Counted from the first letter of the stretch, positions 30,608 to 39,548 are shown. The stretch is DNA of 55,463 nucleotides from SIG672 sp045580325 (GCA_045580325.1 JAZNNR010000019.1:1-55463); one strand, 5' to 3'. Notes: generated by a model not told the origin, from the letters alone. Translations and numbers: made by a program.

Positions 30608-31633
30608 TCAGGCTGCGGGAGTTTGTGTTTCCTCGGTAACCACGGGCGGAAGTATCTCAACACCGAAGGTGATATTGATGCTTCCCGATTCAACGGTAAG
30701 TGTCATATTTCCGGGGAGCTTACCGAAGCTTTCCTCGGCGGATTCGTCCTTCTGACCAATTTCCGTTTCGTTTTCGGTTATAACACCTTCATTTATCTGT
30801 ATCTTGCGGAAATATGAAGTTCTGTCATATTTTGTGGATACTGTGAAGTTACTTGTTCCGAGGGTTGCATTTATATTACGGAAGTCAGCATTAAGAAGCG
30901 AAATATCAGATGACTGAGATTCAAGGAGAATATTTTCGCATACAAAGTTATTTGTGGTAAACTTTGTGCTTGTTGCGTTATATTCGAAGTTGTTTGCCGA
31001 AGAGTTGCCGATAGAAATATCCGATCCCGATCCCGATATAGACATCGAAGCGATATTGACGTTACTTATTTCGGCTTTGCTGTCAAGTGTCTTAACGGTA
31101 ATGTCGCAGTCCTTGTTAATATCTACAAGGCGGAGAGTTGTTCCCGTATCAACATTAACGCTTATCTGTGATATTTCGGCGTCGCTACCGAGATAAATGT
31201 GAATTTCTCTTTCTGCCTCAGACGTGTCGTAGGTGAAGAATGAGCGGAGTGTTTTCCAAACGCCGCTGAACGTTACTCCCGTACCGTCAAGATTGAAATA
31301 ATCGAGAAAAGAAATTCGGTTTGATACAGTGAGTACCTTTTCGCCTGCTGCCGCGATATAGGTATTTTCGTTAAAGTTTACAAGGGTAACGTACGAAGCT
31401 TCTGCGCCGCCGTGTATTTCTACCTTGCAGTCTGATACGTTAACGTTGACCTTTGAGAATGTCTGACCTGCGAGGGTGAGCTCTGTAACTACGTTACCGT
31501 CTTCGCTGAGCGAGGTCGTACCGTCAATTGCGGCATCACTGGGTGCGGTAGATCTTGCGTAAGCACAAAGAAAATATCCGCCGACTATAAGAACGAGAGA
31601 AATAAAAATACTGATAATAGAAGCGGGTTTCAC
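30608..31633 (-). CDS. Membrane-anchored DUF4097-like beta-repeat protein
   Basis: A 341-residue protein with one N-terminal membrane helix (about 5-27) and a long outer part made of short beta strands (repeated patterns such as ISQISVNVDTGTTLRLVDI, AEISNVNIASMSISGSGSDI, FVCENILLESQSSDISLLNA). This is the look of DUF4097 'putative adhesin' domains, which fold as beta-helices. The start overlaps the stop of the DUF1700-like gene by 4 bp (ATGA), so the two are translationally coupled. DUF1700 and DUF4097 proteins commonly occur side by side and are suspected envelope-stress modules; no PadR regulator, the usual third partner, is beside them. Confidence 0.75.
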   Translation of the reverse strand: MKPASIISIFISLVLIVGGYFLCAYARSTAPSDAAIDGTTSLSEDGNVVTELTLAGQTFSKVNVNVSDCKVEIHGGAEASYVTLVNFNENTYIAAAGEKVLTVSNRISFLDYFNLDGTGVTFSGVWKTLRSFFTYDTSEAEREIHIYLGSDAEISQISVNVDTGTTLRLVDINKDCDITVKTLDSKAEISNVNIASMSISGSGSDISIGNSSANNFEYNATSTKFTTNNFVCENILLESQSSDISLLNADFRNINATLGTSNFTVSTKYDRTSYFRKIQINEGVITENETEIGQKDESAEESFGKLPGNMTLTVESGSINITFGVEILPPVVTEETQTPAA

Positions 31634-32694
31634 AGGTTTTCACATCCTTTCCTTAATTTTTCCACGAGAAGCTTTAGTTTTGTAAGCAGGAACTTAAAGA
31701 GGACGGACGCCTTAGAAAGTATCCAGGGAATAAATCGTACAGCGAGATTGTAAAGCAGTACGGAAGTGAGGATCGTACCGCCGAGAATTATAAGCGCAAG
31801 ACCGATCTCGTGGATACCTACGTATCTCGGCTCTTGCATTACCTGCGTTGCTCCGTAGAGAAGCGCTACAAGCGATGTAAGAGTTCCGCCGCAAACAATA
31901 AAGATTATAAGAAGCACAAGGGCAAGTATTACTGCTGCAAGAGCAAAATAGAGCGATACGAGCGTTCCGATAGAAAGAAAAGCCAGTATGATAAGAAGCG
32001 GGAGCGAAAGTACCATAATAATCGTGAAAAGAAGGGAAGGAGTATTTGCCTCTGCCTTTTCAAAAAGCGAGGCAAAAAAGCCTTTTTTCTCGGACGATGC
32101 TTTGCTCGTTTTAGGCGCGGGACGCATATCCATACTTACGATGTCATCGTTACTATTTGACTTCTTTTTGGTATCTTTCGATTTTGTTTCGGCCTTTTTA
32201 ACAGGAGCCGTTTCAGCCTTCTTTACGGGAATCGTATCCTCTGCCTTGGGCTCGGGATTTTTTATGATGATCGTATCCTCTGCCTTGGGTTCGGGATTTT
32301 TTATGATGATCGTATCCTCTACCTTAGGCTCGGGATTTTTTATGATGATTGTATCTTCCGCCTTGGGCTCGGGATTCGCTTTGGTTTCGCATTCGGGCTC
32401 TTTTGACATATTTTCAATCTTTTTTGTTTCTATAATTATTGTTTCCGAATTGTCCACCTCGATATGCATTGACGTAGGTGCGCTTGCCACTGTTGTACGC
32501 GCAAGATATTCTTCTACCGAAGACTTTACAAGCATAGAAATATTTTCCTCTCCCGAACTCTTTTGGAACTCTTCTTCGGGGAGAGCTTCAAGCTTTTCAG
32601 AAAGAAGCTTTACTTGCTCTTCTACAAAATCAGGGGTAACCTTTTCGCTACGCAGAGAATTTTCAAAGGCAGTCAAAAATTCTTGTTTTGTCAT
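31630..32694 (-). CDS. DUF1700-like (HAAS) multi-helix membrane protein with tandem linker repeats
   Basis: A 354-residue protein. The start MTKQEFLTAFENSLRSEKVTPDFVEEQVKL looks like the HAAS/DUF1700 signalling domain (about 1-75). A linker carries four 13-residue repeats (EDTIIIKNPEPKA, about 103-155) and a Lys-rich part, then four membrane helices fill about 225-335. A basic tail follows. HAAS-domain proteins are thought to transmit signals, often with PadR regulators and DUF4097 proteins. The gene begins ATG behind AAGGAGG and overlaps the DUF4097-like gene by 4 bp. The family call rests on the N-terminal pattern and context. Confidence 0.7.
   Translation of the reverse strand: MTKQEFLTAFENSLRSEKVTPDFVEEQVKLLSEKLEALPEEEFQKSSGEENISMLVKSSVEEYLARTTVASAPTSMHIEVDNSETIIIETKKIENMSKEPECETKANPEPKAEDTIIIKNPEPKVEDTIIIKNPEPKAEDTIIIKNPEPKAEDTIPVKKAETAPVKKAETKSKDTKKKSNSNDDIVSMDMRPAPKTSKASSEKKGFFASLFEKAEANTPSLLFTIIMVLSLPLLIILAFLSIGTLVSLYFALAAVILALVLLIIFIVCGGTLTSLVALLYGATQVMQEPRYVGIHEIGLALIILGGTILTSVLLYNLAVRFIPWILSKASVLFKFLLTKLKLLVEKLRKGCENL
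32231..32376 (-). repeat. 39-bp tandem repeats inside the DUF1700-like gene
   Basis: Four units begin at 32231, 32270, 32309 and 32348, the last one incomplete. They differ at a few positions and code for the EDTIIIKNPEPKA linker repeats. Unit number could vary between strains. Confidence 0.9.
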
Positions 32695-32777
32695 TATGTC
32701 CTCCTTGGATAAATTTGGATAAATATGTAAAATCGAGTTAATTATTAGCTATTTGTCGATTATTTTTAAAAAAACTA

Positions 32778-32806
32778 TTGAATATTTTTTAAAAAGCGGT
32801 TATACT
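32778..32806 (+). promoter_or_regulatory. SigA promoter of trmB
   Basis: TTGAAT (32778-32783), 17 bp, TATACT (32801-32806). Confidence 0.7.
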
Positions 32807-32847
32807 GTCTTTTGTAATTACAGTTACCGAAAGGAAATATACGCGTT

Positions 32848-33477
32848 ATGAGAATGAGAAAAAAGAAAAACAGCGAGGCAAGACTCGAGGCGTGCGCCGA
32901 GCTGATAATAAATACTCCCGAGGAGCTTGAAGTCTACCGCGACAGGTTTCCCGTATATCTCGAAATAGGCTGCGGAAAGGGCGGCTTTATTCGCGACACT
33001 GCTAAAAGGTATCCCGAAAGACTTTTCATAGCAGCAGAGCTTCAGACCTCTGCTATTATCACCGCGCTTGAAAACTCCAAGGCAGCAGAGCTGACCAACG
33101 TGAGATTTATGAACGTAAACGCTATGAATCTCGGAGAATTTTTTAAAAAGGGCGATGTAAAGGAGATATATCTCAACTTCTCGGACCCGTGGCCCAAAAA
33201 GGGACACACCAAGCGCAGACTTACATACCGCGACTTCTTAAACGTCTATAAAAATATTCTTTCAGACGATGGCGTTATCAGAATGAAAACCGATAACGAC
33301 GGACTTTTTGAGTTCTCGCTCGAAGAGTTTAAAGAGTGCGGCTGGTCGCTTGATAAGATTACCTACGACCTGCACAGTGAGGACTATGCCCGCGATAATA
33401 TTATGACTGAGTACGAAAAGAATTTCTCTTCGCAGGGAATAAATATCAAGTCGCTTGAGGCAAGACCGAATTTTTAA
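32848..33477 (+). CDS. trmB: tRNA (guanine-N7)-methyltransferase
   Basis: A 209-residue SAM-dependent enzyme that methylates guanine 46 in tRNA. LEIGCGKGGF (about 42-51) binds SAM; YLNFSDPWPKKGHTKRRL (about 110-127) is the family signature with the catalytic Asp; MKTDNDGLFEFS follows. GAAAGG stands before the ATG. It is a single gene with its own promoter. It ends 3 bp before the stop of a convergent membrane-protein gene, and no terminator separates them, so their transcripts overlap. Confidence 0.96.
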   Translation: MRMRKKKNSEARLEACAELIINTPEELEVYRDRFPVYLEIGCGKGGFIRDTAKRYPERLFIAAELQTSAIITALENSKAAELTNVRFMNVNAMNLGEFFKKGDVKEIYLNFSDPWPKKGHTKRRLTYRDFLNVYKNILSDDGVIRMKTDNDGLFEFSLEEFKECGWSLDKITYDLHSEDYARDNIMTEYEKNFSSQGINIKSLEARPNF

Positions 33478-33480
33478 AAT

Positions 33481-33870
33481 TTAGGACTTCTGCTTGTGCT
33501 TTTTGCCGATGAGAATGTAGAATGGACAGATGAGCGCATAGACGAAGATAAAGAGTATTATCATAAGATACGCTCTGCCTGTGAAATCGTATCCCGCGAG
33601 CTTAGAAACAAGAGCGGCAGATGCAAAGACTGCGGCAAAGTGAAGAGCTATCTTTAAAACGAAGCTTAGCTTTTTGTGCGAGAATATGAGGTCGCACAAA
33701 GAGAGCAGAAGTGCAAAAAGTAGTAGAACTGCCGAGTTTTTAAGGGTTATCGCCTGCTCGGTCTGGCTTGTAAGATTTGCAAAGCAGAGTATGAGAAAAT
33801 ACACCGCTGTAAAAATAACAGCCGAAGGTATAAGTATTTTCCTTAATAAGAATTTTATGAATTTGGTCAT
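33481..33870 (-). CDS. Four-helix membrane protein, possibly DUF3021-like
   Basis: A 129-residue protein with four hydrophobic helices at about 11-30, 44-62, 68-88 and 96-118, short loops and a basic tail (GKKHKQKS). Size and helix spacing resemble DUF3021 proteins, which are often regulated with LytTR factors; no LytTR gene is nearby and the match is only by pattern. AGAGGT lies 6 nt before the ATG. An extended -10 promoter is at 33909-33936. It converges on trmB with a gap of only 3 bp. Confidence 0.7.
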   Translation of the reverse strand: MTKFIKFLLRKILIPSAVIFTAVYFLILCFANLTSQTEQAITLKNSAVLLLFALLLSLCDLIFSHKKLSFVLKIALHFAAVFASAALVSKLAGYDFTGRAYLMIILFIFVYALICPFYILIGKKHKQKS

Positions 33871-33908
33871 TGTCGGACCTCTTTGAATTAAAGTACTTTA
33901 CAAAGTCT

Positions 33909-33936
33909 ATTATAGCACAGATTTTCAACTTTTCAA
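33909..33936 (-). promoter_or_regulatory. Promoter of the four-helix membrane protein gene
   Basis: On the - strand TTGAAA (33936-33931), 16 bp, TATAAT (33914-33909), with TG one base before the -10 box. Confidence 0.65.
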
Positions 33937-33998
33937 GTGCTGACGTATAAAAATATACATATTGTTAAAATTTGTTGAAAAACCGGCCTTTTCATATG

Positions 33999-34033
33999 GC
34001 GCAGTATCTTTTTTTGAGGGTACTGCGCTTTTA
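33999..34033 (+). terminator. Terminator-like hairpin without a gene before it
   Basis: GCGCAGTATC pairs with GGTACTGCGC (one G-U) and is followed by TTTTAATTTT. On the + strand no gene ends just before it; it may be left from a lost gene or shield the nusB operon from read-through. Confidence 0.6.
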
Positions 34034-34109
34034 ATTTTGTGCATAGAATGAATATTCAAAATAAAAGCCAAATAATGTATATATTATAATATAAAATTTA
34101 CAATATTTA

Positions 34110-34138
34110 TTGACATATCTTGAAAGTGGGTGTATAAT
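34110..34138 (+). promoter_or_regulatory. SigA promoter of the nusB-to-recN operon
   Basis: TTGACA (34110-34115), 17 bp, TATAAT (34133-34138), both perfect, about 57 bp before nusB. Confidence 0.85.
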
Positions 34139-34194
34139 GTATTTAATATGCAGAATTATGCAAAAAATTTATACATTACGTTTGGAAGGCAGAT

Positions 34195-34611
34195 ATGACA
34201 AGAAGAGAAGCACGTGAAGCACTGTTTACGCTTATATACGAAGCACCCTTTTACAAGGAAAATAAGGTAAGCGAGGTTTTTGAAAAGGAAGCGTCGGAGA
34301 GAGATCTCGGCGACCCCTATATCAGCGAAGGACTTTCGGGTACTTTTGCACACATAGAAGAAATAGACTCTCTTATTTCCGAAAACTCCATAGGCTGGAA
34401 GCTCGAAAGACTTTCAAGAGTATCCCACGCGATACTCCGCCTCGGTTGCTATGAAATGGTATATACCGACATTCCCGTAAAAATCGCGATAAACGAAGCT
34501 GTTGAGCTTGCAAAGAAATTTGACCACGACCAAGCCCCCTCGTTCATTAACGGTATTCTTAACTCGATCGCCGATAAGAACGGTCTGAAAGACAAGCCGG
34601 AAAATAAGTAA
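34195..34611 (+). CDS. nusB: Transcription antitermination factor NusB
   Basis: A 138-residue all-helical RNA-binding protein that joins the antitermination complex on rRNA transcripts. Typical parts are the start TRREAREALFTLIYE, the middle RLSRVSHAILRLGCYEMVY, and the end KIAINEAVELAKKFDHDQAPSFINGILNSI. GGAAGG is the ribosome site. It opens a seven- or eight-gene operon whose order (nusB, xseA, xseB, ispA, tlyA, argR, recN) is familiar from Bacillus and Clostridium. The next gene begins 1 bp after its stop. Confidence 0.95.
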   Translation: MTRREAREALFTLIYEAPFYKENKVSEVFEKEASERDLGDPYISEGLSGTFAHIEEIDSLISENSIGWKLERLSRVSHAILRLGCYEMVYTDIPVKIAINEAVELAKKFDHDQAPSFINGILNSIADKNGLKDKPENK

Positions 34612-34612
34612 T

Positions 34613-35527
34613 ATGCTTTATCTCGGAATAGATACAAGTAACTATACGACGTCGGCGGCAGTCGTGTCTGATGACGGAACGCTGGTCGCCGATTCAAGAC
34701 TTCCTGTAAAGGTCGCATCGGGCGGACGGGGAATACGTCAATCAGACGCAGTTTTCGCGCACGTGAAAAATCTCCCCGACGTTATGGCGGGTATAGGCGA
34801 TATAGGCGCTTCACTTGCGGCGCTCGGCGTGTCCTACGCACCGCGCGACACCGAGGGCTCTTATATGCCTTGCTTTCTTTCGGGAGTGGCGGCGGCAAAG
34901 AGTATTTCGTCCGTTGCGGGTCTGCCTTGCTCCCGGTTTTCGCATCAGGCAGGACATATCGCGGCGGCAGTTTGCACGGCGGGAAGAGAAGAGCTTTTAA
35001 ACGAGAAATTCATAGCATTTCACGTGTCGGGCGGCACTACCGACCTGCTCCTCGTTGATAATTTGAAAATAACGCAGATAGGCGGAACGCTTGATCTTAA
35101 TGCAGGACAGGCGATAGATAGGGTGGGCGTTATGCTCGGACTTGAATTCCCCTGCGGAAAAGAACTTGAGAAAATATCTGCACCGCTCGGCTCGGTAAAG
35201 CCTATGTCGTGCGTCAAGGGTATGCAGTGCAATCTGTCGGGGCTTGAAAACAGAGCGGCGGATATGCTGAAAAAGGGGGAAGGACGCGAAACTATCGCGG
35301 CGTTCACTCTCGGAAGCGTACTTGTTACACTCGATAAAATGTGCGAAAACGCGATAAAGGAATACGGAAAACTGCCTGTCGTTTTCGCAGGCGGAGTTAC
35401 CGCCAATAAATATATAAAAAACGCGCTTGAGGAAAAATATAACGCAATATTTACCGCTCCTGATTATTCAAGGGATAATGCGGTCGGAATTGCCTATCTT
35501 ACAAGAAAAGCGTACCTTGGGATATAG
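34613..35527 (+). CDS. TsaD/Kae1-family paralogue (peptidase M22 family)
   Basis: A 304-residue ASKHA-fold protein related to TsaD, the t6A enzyme once called O-sialoglycoprotein endopeptidase. It starts YLGIDTSNYTTSAAVV and keeps the metal-binding HxxxH (HQAGH), HVSGGTTDLLL and FAGGVTANKYI. It also has RGIRQSDAVFAHVKNLP, the mark of a separate clostridial branch that is shorter than TsaD (about 335). True TsaD is probably encoded elsewhere, so its role is unknown. It sits between nusB and xseA, where folD commonly lies, and is coupled to nusB by a 1-bp gap. Confidence 0.82.
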   Translation: MLYLGIDTSNYTTSAAVVSDDGTLVADSRLPVKVASGGRGIRQSDAVFAHVKNLPDVMAGIGDIGASLAALGVSYAPRDTEGSYMPCFLSGVAAAKSISSVAGLPCSRFSHQAGHIAAAVCTAGREELLNEKFIAFHVSGGTTDLLLVDNLKITQIGGTLDLNAGQAIDRVGVMLGLEFPCGKELEKISAPLGSVKPMSCVKGMQCNLSGLENRAADMLKKGEGRETIAAFTLGSVLVTLDKMCENAIKEYGKLPVVFAGGVTANKYIKNALEEKYNAIFTAPDYSRDNAVGIAYLTRKAYLGI

Positions 35528-35530
35528 CTT

Positions 35531-36745
35531 ATGATAAACGAAAGAGAATGTCCGATACTTACCGTATCGCAGATAACACAGTATATAAAATCAATGTTCT
35601 CGTCCGACGTTCTCGTTCAGAGTATTTCGGTCAGAGGGGAAATATCCAACCTTGTCGAGCGAGGCGGACATATGTATATGACGCTCAAGGACGAGGGCGC
35701 GGTGATAAAGGCGGTAATATTCCGCTCGTCGCTTGCACGGATAAAATTCAGACCTGAAAACTCAATGAAGGTCGTAGCCCACGGACGTATAAACGTGTAT
35801 GAGCAGAGCGGGCAGTATCAGCTTTATGTCGATATGCTTGAGCCCGAGGGCATAGGAGCGCTCGCGCAGGCATATGAACAGCTTAAGAAAAAGCTTGAAG
35901 CCGAAGGACTTTTCGATGTAAAATATAAGAAAAAGCTTCCGCAGATACCGAGGACGGTCGGTGTGATAACCTCTCCCGCAGGTGCGGCGGTAAGAGATAT
36001 AATAAACGTAATGACAAGACGCTTTCCGCGAGCGAAAATGATCCTTTACCCGTCGCTTGTGCAAGGCGAGGGCGCGGCAAGAGATCTTGTCGAGGCGCTT
36101 CGATATTTCAATAAGACGAGCAGCGTTGACGTTATCATTATAGGTCGCGGCGGAGGCTCAATAGAGGACCTGTGGGCGTTTAACGACGAAAACCTCGCAC
36201 GAGAGATCTTCGCATCAAGGATACCTGTAATATCGGCGGTAGGACACGAAAGCGACTTTACGATATGCGACTTCGTAGCCGATATGAGAGCACCTACGCC
36301 GTCGGCGGCGGCAGAGCTTGCAGTGCCTGACGCTTCAGAGCTTTCAGCAAGAATACTCACGCTTGAGTCAAGGCTTAAGACCTCGCTCTCGGGACGTGTA
36401 GTCAGAGCGCGAAAAGAGCTTGACTCGCTGATGTCAAGGCGTGTGATGCGCTCACCGAACGTGATTCTTGACGATAAGAATATGCGTCTTGCTACTATTA
36501 CCGAAAAGCTTGAAGGCACATACGGCAAGATGGTTGCCGATAAAAGATCTCAGTTTTTGCAGAAAATATCACAGCTTGAGGCGCTCAGTCCGCTTGCGGT
36601 TTTGTCGAGAGGATACTCTGTGGCTTTTGATGAGAAAGGTGCTCTTGTAAAATCTGTGTCCGATGTTAAATCGGGAGAAAAAATAACACTTCGCGTGTCT
36701 GACGGAAGGATAAACGCCGAGGTTTGCGGCGCGGTAAAAGAATAA
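35531..36745 (+). CDS. xseA: Exodeoxyribonuclease VII large subunit
   Basis: A 404-residue subunit of the nuclease that degrades single-stranded DNA to short oligonucleotides. An N-terminal OB fold (LTVSQITQYIKSMF to MLEPEGIGAL) leads to the catalytic domain with GVITSPAGAAVRDI, IIIGRGGGSIEDLWAFNDE and PVISAVGHESDFT. Coiled-coil segments make up about 270-370. It starts 3 bp after the TsaD-like gene and shares its stop TAA with the ATG of xseB (TAATG). Confidence 0.96.
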   Translation: MINERECPILTVSQITQYIKSMFSSDVLVQSISVRGEISNLVERGGHMYMTLKDEGAVIKAVIFRSSLARIKFRPENSMKVVAHGRINVYEQSGQYQLYVDMLEPEGIGALAQAYEQLKKKLEAEGLFDVKYKKKLPQIPRTVGVITSPAGAAVRDIINVMTRRFPRAKMILYPSLVQGEGAARDLVEALRYFNKTSSVDVIIIGRGGGSIEDLWAFNDENLAREIFASRIPVISAVGHESDFTICDFVADMRAPTPSAAAELAVPDASELSARILTLESRLKTSLSGRVVRARKELDSLMSRRVMRSPNVILDDKNMRLATITEKLEGTYGKMVADKRSQFLQKISQLEALSPLAVLSRGYSVAFDEKGALVKSVSDVKSGEKITLRVSDGRINAEVCGAVKE

Positions 36746-36993
36746 TGGCTGAAACAAATAATATAAATAATTATAGCTTTGAGGATATGCTCGCAGAGCT
36801 TGAAAAGATAGTTGAACAGCTTGAGGGCGGCGAGGCTTCGCTTGAAGAAGCTCTTGAAATGTATAAAAAGGGCACTTTGCTTGCTTCAAAGTGTTCAAAA
36901 CTGCTTGATAACGCCGAAAAGCAGATAAAAATACTCGTAAATAACGGTAGCGACGAACTAAAGGAAAACGATTTTTCGGGTAGTGAAGGATGA
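36745..36993 (+). CDS. xseB: Exodeoxyribonuclease VII small subunit
   Basis: An 82-residue helical protein that binds XseA in multiple copies to form exonuclease VII. The family core is FEDMLAELEKIVEQLEGGEASLEEALEMY and KGTLLASKCSKLLDNAEKQI. The ATG at 36745 overlaps the xseA stop by one base, which fits the core beginning about 12 residues in; an earlier in-frame start at 36724 would overlap xseA by 21 bp. It overlaps ispA by 4 bp (ATGA). Confidence 0.95.
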   Translation: MAETNNINNYSFEDMLAELEKIVEQLEGGEASLEEALEMYKKGTLLASKCSKLLDNAEKQIKILVNNGSDELKENDFSGSEG

Positions 36994-37877
36994 AAGAAAA
37001 TAATATTAAGGGTGTGCTTGCAGAGCGCGCGAAACTTATAGAAAAAAAGCTCGATGAGCTTCTTTCAAAAAACGATGATGATTTTTCTGTCCTTATAGAA
37101 GCGTCAAGATATTCTGCGCTCGGCGGCGGAAAGAGAGTAAGAGGATTTCTCACGACAGAGTTTGCAAAGCTCGGCGGAGAAAGCTCCGAAAAGGCACTCG
37201 TTTACGCGTCGGTAGTCGAGATGATACATGCGGCATCGCTCATACACGACGATCTGCCCTGTATGGACGACGACGATATAAGACGCGGAAAGCCGTCGGC
37301 TCATATTGCATACACAGAGGCGACCGCGCTTCTGGCAGGCGATGCACTTATGATATATCCGTATGAGGTAATAGCGTCGATGGAAGACGTTTCTGCCGAG
37401 GAAAAGCTTGAAGCCGTGAGGATACTCTCCGAGGCTTCGGGAATGTACGGTATGATAGGCGGTCAGCAGATGGATATTTCGGGCAGTGTTCGCTCGCAGG
37501 AAAAGCTTGTGAAGCTTCAGAGCCTTAAAACAGGACGTATGATACGCGCGGCCTGTCTTCTCGGCTGTATTGCTTCGGGTAATTTTAAGGGAAGTAAGCT
37601 GTACGAGGCGGCAACAGTCTATGCTGACGGTATAGGACTTGCTTTTCAGATAATAGACGACCTTCTCGACGTTACGGGCGATCCAAAGCTGCTTGGCAAG
37701 AATATCGGTATGGACGAGAAGAACGATACGTTTACCTTTGCAAAGCTCTTTTCGTATGAGGAAGCCTTTGATAAGGCGGCGCAGTATACAGCGCAGGCGT
37801 GTGCCGCTGTGTCAGAGTTTGAGCATTCGGAGATACTTATAGACCTTGCGAAAGATCTTCTTATGAGAAATAACTGA
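36990..37877 (+). CDS. ispA: Polyprenyl synthetase (farnesyl diphosphate synthase type)
   Basis: A 295-residue prenyltransferase that adds isopentenyl diphosphate units to allylic diphosphates. The first Asp-rich motif is DDLPCMDDDDIRRGKPSAH (about 84-102) and the second is DDLLDVTGD (about 223-231). Lys and Arg in GGKRVRGFL bind diphosphate. Length and context match the IspA/FPP synthase found in this cluster; the exact chain length is inferred. In Bacillus, dxs follows here; in this window tlyA comes next, 3 bp behind. Confidence 0.94.
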   Translation: MKENNIKGVLAERAKLIEKKLDELLSKNDDDFSVLIEASRYSALGGGKRVRGFLTTEFAKLGGESSEKALVYASVVEMIHAASLIHDDLPCMDDDDIRRGKPSAHIAYTEATALLAGDALMIYPYEVIASMEDVSAEEKLEAVRILSEASGMYGMIGGQQMDISGSVRSQEKLVKLQSLKTGRMIRAACLLGCIASGNFKGSKLYEAATVYADGIGLAFQIIDDLLDVTGDPKLLGKNIGMDEKNDTFTFAKLFSYEEAFDKAAQYTAQACAAVSEFEHSEILIDLAKDLLMRNN

Positions 37878-37880
37878 GTT

Positions 37881-38657
37881 ATGAGAATAGATAAATATCT
37901 TTTTGAAAACGGATACGCACAAAGTCGCCAGAAGGCAAGGGAAATAATCGAGGCGGGAATGGTGTATGTCGATAAAAAGCAGATAACTAAACCGTCTTAC
38001 GATTTTGACCCCGAGGCAAAGGAAATAGAGGTTACGGGCAAGCCGTACGTCTACGTCAGCCGAGGCGGAGTCAAGCTTGAAAAGGCTCTTGACTATTTCA
38101 GTATTGACGTAAATGACCTTACCGCCGCAGATATAGGCTCTTCAACGGGCGGTTTTACCGATTGTCTGCTGCGAAGGGGCGCGAAAAAGGTTTTTGCGAT
38201 AGACAGCGGAACAGACCAGCTTCACGAGTCGCTGCGAGGCGACAGCAGAGTGGTCGTTATGGAAAACTTCAACGCAAGAGCGCTTGATGCAGCCTCTCTC
38301 GGTGAAAAGGTCGATATAGCGGTATGTGATCTCTCTTTCATATCGCAGAAATACGTTTATAAGCCTGTTACAGAGATACTCAAAGAAAACGGACTGTTTG
38401 TCAGTCTGATAAAGCCGCAGTTTGAGGCGGGACGAGATCATCTCTCAAAAGGCGGGATAGTAAAGGATAAAAAAGTACATAGAAGAGTAATAGAATCTCT
38501 TGTAAATGAAGCCGCAGGCTACAGGCTTTACTGCCTCGGAGTTACGATCTCCCCAATACAGGGTGGCGACGGCAATACTGAATACCTTGCGCTTTTCAGA
38601 TTCAGTGAGTCTGAAAGTATAAAGCTGCAGGGCTTTGAAATGCCTGAGGGTATTTGA
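37881..38657 (+). CDS. tlyA: TlyA-family rRNA 2'-O-methyltransferase / hemolysin-like protein
   Basis: A 258-residue protein with an N-terminal S4 RNA-binding domain (MRIDKYLFENGYAQSRQKAREII, about 1-60) and a Rossmann-fold methyltransferase domain of the FtsJ type (ADIGSSTGGFTDCLLRRGA for SAM, then DIAVCDLSFIS). TlyA of Mycobacterium methylates 16S and 23S rRNA and makes cells sensitive to capreomycin; the B. subtilis member YqxC is less studied. The start is ATG at 37881, 3 bp after ispA. It is followed by nadK after 27 bp. Confidence 0.93.
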   Translation: MRIDKYLFENGYAQSRQKAREIIEAGMVYVDKKQITKPSYDFDPEAKEIEVTGKPYVYVSRGGVKLEKALDYFSIDVNDLTAADIGSSTGGFTDCLLRRGAKKVFAIDSGTDQLHESLRGDSRVVVMENFNARALDAASLGEKVDIAVCDLSFISQKYVYKPVTEILKENGLFVSLIKPQFEAGRDHLSKGGIVKDKKVHRRVIESLVNEAAGYRLYCLGVTISPIQGGDGNTEYLALFRFSESESIKLQGFEMPEGI

Positions 38658-38684
38658 TAAAATAACGAAAACGGAGGCTGCAAA

Positions 38685-39548
38685 ATGAAATATGAATTCA
38701 GAAAGATAGCGGTACTTCCGAATCTTTCAAAGGATAAAGGACTTTTACGCACACGCGAGCTGATCTCCTGTCTTGAAAGGGATTACGAGGTGCTGCTTGG
38801 TAAAGAGTTTTCATCACTTGCCGAAAAATGTCTTGCAAGAACGGTAAATGAAGATGAGTTTTACGCGAGCGCTGACCTTGTTATCGTTCTCGGAGGGGAT
38901 GGCTCTATACTTCGCGCGGCTGATAAAGCGGCAAAGGCGTGTGTGCCGATAATAGGAATAAATCTCGGCCGTCTTGGATATATAGCAGAGCTTGAAACGT
39001 CCGATATATGCAGAATAAACGAGATACTTTCGGGTGAGCTTTGGACCGAGGAGCGCACGATGATAGAGGCAGAGGTAATACGCAGCGGCAAGGCTGTCGT
39101 ATCACAGGTGCTCGGTCTTAACGACGCGGCGGTAGTTCGCGCAAGCGGTCTCGGCGTGATAGAAACAGAGCTTTTCTGTAACGGCCAGCCGGTATATAAA
39201 TACAGGGGCGACGGAGTGATCGCCGCAACGGCAACAGGCTCGAGCGCATATTCGATGTCAGCAGGCGGTCCTGTAATGGATACTACGCTTGACTGCATCT
39301 CGGTAACCCCGATATGCGCGCATTCGCTCAGATGCCGACCGATAGTTTTCTCGGGAGAATCTGTGTTCGAAATAAAAAACCGTGCAACCCCCGACCACGC
39401 AAAGCTTTCGGTGGACGGCTCGGAGACCTACGACCTTGAAGAAGGCGACATAGTAAGAATTAAAAAATCCAAGTATATTACAAGACTTATAAGAACAGGC
39501 GAAAGCGATTTTTGCAGTATACTTTACCGTAAGATGTCGGACGTATAA
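38685..39548 (+). CDS. nadK: NAD kinase
   Basis: A 287-residue kinase that makes NADP from NAD and ATP or polyphosphate. The family motif VIVLGGDGSILRAAD holds the catalytic Asp and diphosphate-binding glycines. GINLGRLGYIAEL and the later ATATGSSAYSMSAGGPV contact the nucleotide. The gene has GGAGG before its ATG and sits between tlyA and argR, a common position in Clostridia. Confidence 0.95.
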   Translation: MKYEFRKIAVLPNLSKDKGLLRTRELISCLERDYEVLLGKEFSSLAEKCLARTVNEDEFYASADLVIVLGGDGSILRAADKAAKACVPIIGINLGRLGYIAELETSDICRINEILSGELWTEERTMIEAEVIRSGKAVVSQVLGLNDAAVVRASGLGVIETELFCNGQPVYKYRGDGVIAATATGSSAYSMSAGGPVMDTTLDCISVTPICAHSLRCRPIVFSGESVFEIKNRATPDHAKLSVDGSETYDLEEGDIVRIKKSKYITRLIRTGESDFCSILYRKMSDV

